64,000 bases of DNA from contig JAPKHC010000002.1 of NCBI GenBank assembly GCA_026647215.1, positions 257,896 through 321,895 of the forward strand, read 5' to 3'. Of the stretch, positions 58,359 through 64,000 are shown piece by piece (the first letter of the stretch is position 1; each line of letters starts with the position of its first letter). Under the pieces are notes generated by a model, which ran no database searches, was not told the origin of the DNA, and was given only the letters and a program-made list of their open reading frames with translations. The stretch comes from F1-120-MAGs118 sp013360535 (lineage in GTDB: Bacteria; Planctomycetota; UBA1135; GCA-002686595). The translations under genes and the position numbers were made by a program.

Positions 58359-59617
58359 GCGGGCAGCCAGCCGGAGGCGGCGAGGCGGGAGAGGACGTGG
58401 CGGTATTCGCGTTCGAGGCCGTCGACGAGCTCGCCGGAGCCGCGGGCGTCGCGCGGGAGGATCGACCAGGTGTAGGTCTCGATCTCGACGTGGAGCTCGG
58501 GGCCGGGCCAGCGCTGGGGCTCGGAGACGGCGAGGTCGAGCACGTGGTCGGCGTAGTCGCGCGTCGTGGCGAGGCCCGAGGCGCCGAGGTCGGAGAGGTC
58601 GACGGGCACGTGGAAGTGGCAGCGCCACTCGGTGCAGGAGTGCCAGGCCGAGCGCGGGTCGTTCCAGGCCTCGCGCAGCTCGGGCAGGTCGCCGGCCTTG
58701 GCGACGGCGTCGGGGCCCTGGCCGGACACCTGGTGGAGGTAGCGCGGCTCGTCGAGCTCGAACAGCGCGCGGCGGCCGAACTCGTTGCCGGCGGGATCGT
58801 GCAGCGCGAGCGCGCTCGTGAACTGCAGCTTGCCGACGCCGGCGCCGGACTTCGACAGGCGCGTGAACCACGTCTGGTCCGCGGTCTCGAACTCGACGGC
58901 CGCGTGGCACGTGTCGACGCACAGTCCGACGTGGCGCTCGAGCGCCGCGAGCGCCTCGGGCTGCGCAAGCCGCCGCTCGCGTTCGGCCTCGAAGCCCTTG
59001 GCGAGTTCCTTGCAGCTCTCCGTCAGCGAGCGCGGCTCGGGTTCGGCGGAGAGGATCGTGCGCAGGCCGTGCTCGCGCTCGATGCGCGCGAGCGACGTCG
59101 CGATCGCGATCCAGTTGGCGAACACCTGCCGCCGCGTCTCCGCGAGGCCGGCCTCAGGCACCGCCGACTCGTGCGCACCGGTGTGCGTGCTGATCGAGAC
59201 GTGGCGGCCGGGCTCGGGATCCTTGAGGAGCCGCGCGGCGACGAGCGCGACGTCTTGCGTGTACTGCAGGCGCTGCTCGCTCCACCATTCCGGCGCGAAC
59301 ACGGCGCGCTTGAGCCCCGCGCGATCGAAACCGCCGTAGGGAAACGCGTTGAACGTGAACGGATCGAGACCGCCGTCGGCGAGGCGCGAGCGCAGCTCCT
59401 TCGCTCGCGTGGCGTCGCTCGCGAGCTCGCGTGCGAGTGCCGCGGGCAGGTACATGCCGACGCCGAACGGCTGCGTCGGCGAGAGCCGACGGCGCAGCGG
59501 ATCGGTGAAGCGCGTGAGCCCGTCGAACAGGCCGCCGAGCGAGTCCGCCGGATGCAGGTTGAGGCAATAGGCGAGACGCACGGAGCGGCCGGGGTGCTCC
59601 GCATGGCGCAGCAGCAT
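58355..59617 (-). CDS. eboE: Metabolite-traffic protein EboE
   Basis: 420 residues from ATG 59617. It matches the EboE family, a xylose-isomerase-like TIM barrel: RLAYCLNLHPADSLGGLFDGL near the N-terminus (split), PFGVGMYLPAALARELA, FTFNAFPYGGF, VSISTHTGAH, HVGLCVDTCHAAVEFE, GVGKLQFTSALAL, ELHVEIETYTWSILP. His, Asp and Glu residues in these motifs would bind a divalent metal. In cyanobacteria ebo genes are required to deliver scytonemin monomer to the periplasm. Here it is separated from eboA and the TatD gene by over 35 kb and cotranscribed with Trm112 upstream and an unknown gene downstream. Confidence 0.92.
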   Translation of the reverse strand: MLLRHAEHPGRSVRLAYCLNLHPADSLGGLFDGLTRFTDPLRRRLSPTQPFGVGMYLPAALARELASDATRAKELRSRLADGGLDPFTFNAFPYGGFDRAGLKRAVFAPEWWSEQRLQYTQDVALVAARLLKDPEPGRHVSISTHTGAHESAVPEAGLAETRRQVFANWIAIATSLARIEREHGLRTILSAEPEPRSLTESCKELAKGFEAERERRLAQPEALAALERHVGLCVDTCHAAVEFETADQTWFTRLSKSGAGVGKLQFTSALALHDPAGNEFGRRALFELDEPRYLHQVSGQGPDAVAKAGDLPELREAWNDPRSAWHSCTEWRCHFHVPVDLSDLGASGLATTRDYADHVLDLAVSEPQRWPGPELHVEIETYTWSILPRDARGSGELVDGLEREYRHVLSRLAASGWLPA

Positions 59618-59650
59618 CGTTCGCCGCTCCCCCGTTCGCTCGCGGCGCGC

Positions 59651-59902
59651 CTAGGCGCCGGGGACGAGACCTTCGTCGACGAGCAGCACCGGGATCCCGT
59701 CGCGCACCGGATACACGACCTTGCCGTCGGCACGCACGAGCGCGGCCGCGAGCTTGTCGGTGACCGCGCGCCCGCCCTTGTTGGTCGCCTTGCCACCCGC
59801 GATCCACGTGTTGACGCGCGCGAGCAGCGCAGCGTCGGCCTCGGCGAGGCTCTGGTGCGTTTCGGGGCAGGCGAGGATCGCTAGCAGGTCTTTGTCGATC
59901 AC
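59651..59902 (-). CDS. Trm112-family small protein
   Basis: 83 residues from GTG 59902. It has the Trm112/UPF0434 shape: DKDLLAILACPETHQSL at the start, then VTDKLAAALVRADGKVVYPVRDGIPVLLVDEGLVP. One of the usual N-terminal CPxC positions is C...H, so zinc binding may be altered. In eukaryotes Trm112 activates methyltransferases; bacterial relatives often sit next to genes for envelope or secondary-metabolite enzymes. It is 33 bp upstream of eboE on the same strand and is likely the first gene of that operon. Confidence 0.88.
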   Translation of the reverse strand: MIDKDLLAILACPETHQSLAEADAALLARVNTWIAGGKATNKGGRAVTDKLAAALVRADGKVVYPVRDGIPVLLVDEGLVPGA

Positions 59903-60076
59903 GGCGAGGTTCGCGCGGCCGTTGGATCGAGCCCGCGCAAGGCCCGAGGTGTACCAACTCGCGCGCCCGGCTGCGACAGCGCGCTCACAAACTGCTCGCC
60001 GCTGTGCCTTTCGGCCGAACCGCGCGCGCTGCGCTGCGTTGACACGGGCGCCGGGGGTCTGCTCGACTCCGCCTCC

Positions 60077-61084
60077 ATGCTCGCGCTCCTCCTCCTGCTC
60101 GCCACCGGCGACGTCACGCTCCCGCCCGGCCCGGCCGCGGCGGCCTGGGAGCGGCGCGTCGAGGGCGTGGCCGCGCGCGAGCTGCCCAAGAGCTGCCTTT
60201 CGGCCGCGAATCCGCGCCATTGGGACGCCAGCGAAGGTTGGGAGAGCTGGGCCAGGGCGCTCGAGGCCACCCGCAACGCCGCCGCGCACGATCCGGCGCG
60301 TTCGGCCGAGCTCGCGCTGAGCGCCATCTCGCAGGGCCGCGGCGAGGACGCGTGGCAGCACTTCGCGCAGCTGGGGGAGCACTCCGACTGGATGCGCGCC
60401 CTGCTCCCCTACTTCGTGTTCGGCCAGCCGACGCTCGAGCTGCCGGACAAGTCGCTGATCGCGCCCGTGCTGCCGCCGCTCGACCGCTCGCCGCTCGATC
60501 GCGACCTCGGCCTCGGTCGGCTCGAGCAGCGCGAGCTGTGGCTGCGCGACACGAAGATCGGGCCCGCGCGCGTCGACGTGCGCATCGCGGTCGAATACGA
60601 CGGCGTCAAGCTCGAGTTCCACCATCTGTCCGGCGGCGACGCGCGCGTGCTGGTCGTGATGCCCGAGCCGCTCGACTTCGAGATCACCAGCGTCTACGTC
60701 GATTGGGAGCGCGAGTCGCAGGCTTCGGGCGCGCACGAGGTGCTGATCTCGCCCGAAGTGCCGCAAATGGAGATCTACGCGCGCTGCAAGCCGGTGCAGG
60801 TGCGCTGGCCGACGCGGCCGCCGCTGCAGCTCGACGAGCGCGCGCAGGCGCACGGCTTCGAGATCGTCGTCGCGCGCAGTGACGTGGCCAAGCCGCGCGC
60901 CACCGGACTCGCGCGGGCGCTGGAGGCGGCGACGGGTCTCGACGCGAAGGTGCTCTCGGACCAGACGCTGCCGGAGCCGGGCCAGCCGCGGGGCATCGTG
61001 CTCGACTTCGCGCACGGGCTCGAGCGCGCGCGCAAGCTGCGCTGCACGCTTTCCGCGCTCGAGCAGTACGCCGCGAGCCACTGA
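60077..61084 (+). CDS. Uncharacterised exported protein
   Basis: 335 residues from ATG 60077. A very short hydrophobic start (LALLLLLATGDV) could serve as a signal. The N-terminal half is helical with NPRHWDASEGWESWARALEATRNAAA and DAWQHFAQLGEHSDWMRALLPY. The second half is beta-rich: GPARVDVRIAVEYDGVKLEFHHLSG, VLVVMPEPLDFEITSVYVDWE, HEVLISPEVPQMEIYARCKPVQVRW, ending with HGLERARKLRCTLSALEQY. The first domain resembles TPR-containing planctomycete proteins. No enzyme motif is recognised. It is divergent from the Trm112/eboE operon and lies 59 bp before pepP. Confidence 0.75.
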   Translation: MLALLLLLATGDVTLPPGPAAAAWERRVEGVAARELPKSCLSAANPRHWDASEGWESWARALEATRNAAAHDPARSAELALSAISQGRGEDAWQHFAQLGEHSDWMRALLPYFVFGQPTLELPDKSLIAPVLPPLDRSPLDRDLGLGRLEQRELWLRDTKIGPARVDVRIAVEYDGVKLEFHHLSGGDARVLVVMPEPLDFEITSVYVDWERESQASGAHEVLISPEVPQMEIYARCKPVQVRWPTRPPLQLDERAQAHGFEIVVARSDVAKPRATGLARALEAATGLDAKVLSDQTLPEPGQPRGIVLDFAHGLERARKLRCTLSALEQYAASH

Positions 61085-61130
61085 AAGCGCGGGCGATTTC
61101 GGCCGGGGGCGACGGAAACGGCGCGGCCGT

Positions 61131-61136
61131 TATGCT
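61131..61136 (+). promoter_or_regulatory. Short-leader -10 (TATGCT) of pepP
   Basis: It ends 7 nt before ATG 61144; GCGACG 16 nt upstream is a weak -35. Confidence 0.5.
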
Positions 61137-61143
61137 CTCGCCC

Positions 61144-62487
61144 ATGAGGAAGCCCGCTCCGATGTACGCCGCGCACCGCGCCCGCGCGCTCGCCGCCCTC
61201 GAGGCGCGTGGAGCCGCCGCGCTGGTCTTCACGAACACGCCGAAAACGCGCAACCACGACGCGGAATACCGCTTCCGGCCCGACAGCGATTTCTGGTGGC
61301 TGACCGGCTTCGGCGAGCCGGAGTCGGCGCTGCTGCTCCTGCCCGCGCGCGGCGAAAAGCCCGCGAAAACCGTGCTCTTCCTGCGCGAGCGCAACCGTGA
61401 CGCCGAGATCTGGAGCGGGCGGCGCCTCGGCGTCGAACGTGCGCCGGAACACCTCGGTGTCGACGAGGCCTACCCGATCGCGGAGCTCGACAAGAAGCTC
61501 GCCGACTTCCTCAAGGGCCACACGAAGCTCGTGTACCGCGTCGGTGCCGACGAGAGCCGCGATCGCATCGTGCTCGGCGTGCTCTCGCGCCTGCGCGCGC
61601 TCGCGCGCCAGCCCGAGCCTGTGCCGCAGGAGGTGCTCGACCCCGCGCCGCTCCTGCACGAGCTGCGGCTCTTCAAGGACGAGCACGAGCTCGACCTGAT
61701 GCGCCGCGCCGCCGAGATCACCGCCGCCGGCCACATCGCCGCGATGAAGGCCGCGCGCGACGGCGTCAACGAAGGCGAGATCGAGGCCCTGATCGAGTAC
61801 GAGTTCCGCCGCCGCGGCGCGACGGCCCCGGCCTACGGCTCGATCGTCGCCGGCGGCGCCAACGCCTGCATCCTGCACTACGTCGAGAACGACCAGCCGC
61901 TGCGCGCGGGCGACCTGCTCCTGATCGACGCGGGCGCCGAGGCCGACTACTACGCCTGCGACATCACGCGCACGTTCCCCATCGGCGGCAAGTTCTCGGC
62001 CGAGCAGCGCGCGCTCTACGGAGTCGTGCTCCAGGCCCAGCACGACGCGATCGCGCTCTCCCACCCCGGCGCCCGCTTCGACGCCGTCCACAAGCGCGCG
62101 CTGCGCACGCTCGTCGAGGGCCTGTGCCGCCTCGGTCTCCTCGTCGACACGCCCGACGTCGCGATCGAGAAGGAGACCTACCGCCGCTTCTACATGCACC
62201 GCACCAGCCACTGGCTCGGCCTCGACGTGCACGACTGCGGCGCCTACGTCGTCGAACGCGAGTCGCGCACCCTCGAGCCCGGCATGGTCCTCACCATCGA
62301 ACCCGGCCTCTACATCGCCGAGGACGACGACACCGTCGAGCCCCGCTGGCGCGGCATCGGCATCCGCATCGAGGACGACGTCCTCATCACCCCCAGCGGC
62401 CACGAGATCCTCACCTCCGCCGTCCCCAAATCCATCGCCGACCTCGAGCGCCTCTGCTCCTCCCCCGCGCGCACTGTTCCCGTCTGA
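61144..62487 (+). CDS. pepP: Xaa-Pro aminopeptidase (PepP/M24B family)
   Basis: 447 residues from ATG 61144; a TTG/ATG at 61132 would lie inside the predicted -10. The N-terminal AMP_N domain has FTNTPKTRNHDAEYRFRPDSDFWWLTGF (split). The C-terminal pita-bread fold supplies metal ligands: LIDAGAEADYYACDITRTFP (two Asp), HWLGLDVHD (His), TIEPGLYI (Glu), RGIGIRIEDDVLIT (Glu). It cleaves the N-terminal residue before Pro, in the cytoplasm, using two Mn ions. The last 100 codons are intact. It is directly followed on the opposite strand by the broken end of a ParB/DNA-methylase fragment. Confidence 0.96.
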   Translation: MRKPAPMYAAHRARALAALEARGAAALVFTNTPKTRNHDAEYRFRPDSDFWWLTGFGEPESALLLLPARGEKPAKTVLFLRERNRDAEIWSGRRLGVERAPEHLGVDEAYPIAELDKKLADFLKGHTKLVYRVGADESRDRIVLGVLSRLRALARQPEPVPQEVLDPAPLLHELRLFKDEHELDLMRRAAEITAAGHIAAMKAARDGVNEGEIEALIEYEFRRRGATAPAYGSIVAGGANACILHYVENDQPLRAGDLLLIDAGAEADYYACDITRTFPIGGKFSAEQRALYGVVLQAQHDAIALSHPGARFDAVHKRALRTLVEGLCRLGLLVDTPDVAIEKETYRRFYMHRTSHWLGLDVHDCGAYVVERESRTLEPGMVLTIEPGLYIAEDDDTVEPRWRGIGIRIEDDVLITPSGHEILTSAVPKSIADLERLCSSPARTVPV

Positions 62488-62537
62488 CGAGCCGCGCGAC
62501 TGGCTTGGAAGGGACAATTCGAGGCAACGAATCGAGA

Positions 62538-63290
62538 CCCGGCGGCGATCGCGTTCTCCGAGCGCGGCTCGACCGCGACGTTGTAGGGCGGGTCGGTGTT
62601 GACGAGCTGGATGCGCTGGCCGGCCAGCAGGCGCTCGAGCGACGCGCGGTCCGAACTGTCGCCGCAGAGCAGCCGGTGGCTTCCCAGGATCCACAGGTCG
62701 CCGAGGCGGGTCGTGGCCCGGTCGGGCGGTGCAGGCGCGATCGAATCGACGAGGCTGTCGAGGGACGCAGCCTGGGCGATGAGCTTGTCGATCTCGCGGA
62801 CATCGAAGCCGATCCCCTCGAGCGCGTTCTCCGTGCGCAGGCTCTCGACGACCGCGGCGAGCGCCTTGGGGTCCCACTCGGCGAGCTCCGCCGTGCGGTT
62901 CAAGGCGATGCCCAGCGCCGCGGCCTCGACGGGCGAGAGCTCGAGCTCGACGATGTCGCACTCGGTCCAGCCCAGCGACTGCATCGCGACGAGGCGGCCG
63001 TTGCCCCCGATCACGCGGCCCGCGCCCTTGAGGACGACGAGCGGCTCAGCCTGGCCGAAGCGAGCGAGGCTCGCGCGAATCGAGGCGAGGTTGCGCTCGG
63101 GGTGCGACCGCGCGTTCGCGGGGTCCTGGTGCAGCGCGGTCAGCGGCACGCGCCGGATGACGAGCGGCTGGCCGGTGGCTCCGGCGAGGGCGGCAACGGA
63201 CGCGGAGCCCGCGGGGCTCGAAGCTGCACCCGCGTGGTCAGGAACGCCGGTGGCGCGGCTCTTGGCCGCACGGGAAGTCGACGATTTCAC
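62538..63290 (-). pseudogene. Truncated ParB-domain DNA methyltransferase fragment
   Basis: About 251 codons from GTG 63290 (preceded by TTGGA). The frame is open further, but similarity stops at the Gly of NAIAAG near 62538; from there it runs antisense into pepP to a stop at 62310. A ParB-N domain is complete: HQDPANARSHPERNLASIRASLARFGQAEPLVVLK (split), GGNGRLVAMQSLGW, ALGIALNRTAELAEWDPKAL. A linker leads to the start of a beta-class methylase, LGDLWILGSHRLLCGDSSD and NTDPPYNVAVEP (motif IV). The rest, including the SAM-binding FxGxG region, is missing, so it cannot methylate. Such fusions are typical of phages and mobile elements; this is a remnant. Confidence 0.75.
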
Positions 63291-64000
63291 TCCAAGCCTC
63301 GTCCGGCACTGGGCCGGGAAAGGGGTCACTCGGCGGCTTGGAGATAGAGGGCGAAGGTGCCCTGGCGGAGATAGTGGCCGAGGGACGGAGTATCGCCTGC
63401 GGCGGATGCGCAATCAAGAGGTTGCGTGTCACGACGACAGGGGTGGGCGCCGCGGTGGCAGTGGCGAGGCGCGGTCGAGCGGGCGTGGAGTTGGCGTCGA
63501 GCGGGCTTCGCGTCGGCCCCGGCGTCGAGCGGGCGTCCCCCGCTCAAACTGCCGCGAAACTGTGCTCGTGAAGGTCAAACTGCACCCTCCGGAGAGGGGG
63601 TGGAAGATTGCAATTCGATCCTAAGTCCTTGGCAGGACTAGACTTCGTGTTTCGTGGTGTCGGGAAAGGCCCCCTTTTTTCAAAAGGCCGATTTCGAACG
63701 TTTCGAGTGCAAACCGCGCTCGGGGCAAGCGCTACGGCGACGCGGAATCGGGTCTCGGCGGGCACGGTTTCGGGATCATGATCCGCGCGGATCGCGAGGC
63801 GCGCGGGCTCGATCTCGGACCCCTCGCTGATGACACTTCGCGTCCCGGCCGCGGTCACGAGCGCGAGCTGCAGCGCGTTCACGCACCCCTCCTGGAGCAC
63901 AGTTCGGGTGCGGCCAGATGGGTAGTCGAGGGCGCGGGCGGCTCGCCTCTCGCGCCCCCTCGCCGCGAGCACGAGCTCCGTTCGCGAGGGGCTCCGCGGA
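63291..64000. other. Remnant-like region at the right edge
   Basis: Composition and reading frames change here. A GTCGAGCGGGC unit recurs three times between 63475 and 63533. There is an AGTCCT/AGGACT hairpin at 63624-63639 and a GGCCCCCTTTTTT run at 63667-63679. No intact recognised gene is seen, apart from the possible small frame at 63544-63882. The region probably belongs to the same decayed element as the ParB/methylase fragment. Confidence 0.45.
63544..63882 (-). CDS. Possible small gene or gene fragment, unknown
   Basis: 112 codons from GTG 63882, which follows AGGAGGGG with good spacing. The first 55 residues look protein-like (NALQLALVTAAGTRSVISEG, IEPARLAIRADHDPETVPAETRFRVAVALAPSA), the remainder is basic and low-quality (NRPFEKRGPFPTPRNTKSS), as if the reading frame ran into junk. 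The frame is also open to the right edge. I do not recognise a family. It lies upstream of, and on the same strand as, the broken ParB/methylase fragment. Confidence 0.35.
   Translation of the reverse strand: MNALQLALVTAAGTRSVISEGSEIEPARLAIRADHDPETVPAETRFRVAVALAPSAVCTRNVRNRPFEKRGPFPTPRNTKSSPAKDLGSNCNLPPPLRRVQFDLHEHSFAAV

Noticed and set aside
63475..63533. Three GTCGAGCGGGC copies as a possible CRISPR or att repeat
   Set aside because: Too short, irregularly spaced and without cas genes; recorded only as part of the remnant region.

Overview
The window is a GC-rich (roughly 70 percent), gene-dense bacterial chromosome segment. It carries about 59 protein genes or gene remnants, one tRNA, and no rRNA, CRISPR array or complete mobile element that I can see. 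The mixture points to a Planctomycetota-like organism: many lipoproteins and signal-peptide proteins, a parallel beta-helix/PA14 protein, an S46 dipeptidyl-peptidase, a long-form NadA, a degenerate sulfatase-fold protein, FkbM and small sulfotransferase-like genes, and weak Shine-Dalgarno use. That assignment is inference; no marker gene proves it.

Layout. 0-5.5 kb: a TPR lipoprotein with an HExxH motif running off the left edge, a thioredoxin-like secreted protein, and two paralogous secreted GYWKN-motif proteins. 5.7-13.8 kb: housekeeping (ribD, mdh, miaB) mixed with an SGNH hydrolase, a beta-propeller lipoprotein, a hotdog protein and small exported proteins. 13.8-20.2 kb: an ABC-2 exporter operon (ATPase plus two permeases), a sulfotransferase-like protein, a QueD-fold protein, FkbM methyltransferase and an amidohydrolase. 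20.2-23.9 kb: an operon of lipoprotein, terpenoid-cyclase-fold protein, EboA and a TatD-type hydrolase (EboB-like). 24-28.3 kb: pruA, then a three-gene Tm-1-like / PEP-hydrolase-like / cupin operon. 28.3-37.1 kb: a methyltransferase, a FAD-dependent halogenase-like protein, an MFS transporter, envelope proteins and nadA. 37.1-46.8 kb: sulfatase-like protein, a frameshifted RlmN-like gene, an S46 peptidase, a cyclase-family lipoprotein and others. 46.8-54.7 kb: a long minus-strand series (MFS, pabB, three envelope genes, xseA, glycosyltransferase). 54.8-57.6 kb: coiled-coil protein, DUF2203, tyrosine recombinase, MORN-like lipoprotein, tRNA-Glu. 57.7-59.9 kb: Trm112, EboE and an unknown gene as one operon. 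60-64 kb: an unknown exported protein, pepP, and a decayed ParB/DNA-methylase fragment followed by 0.7 kb of remnant-like sequence.

Two themes stand out. First, the Ebo system (compartment-crossing metabolite traffic, known from cyanobacteria and some other bacteria) is split here: eboA and the TatD gene sit with a terpenoid-cyclase-like gene near 20-24 kb, and eboE sits about 35 kb away with Trm112 and an unknown gene; no eboC, eboD or eboF is in the window. Second, many genes have a TAnnnT-type -10 hexamer ending only 6-9 nt before the start codon, on both strands and often before GTG starts. This predicts leaderless transcripts and helps fix several starts. Translational coupling by GTGA/ATGA overlaps is also very common.
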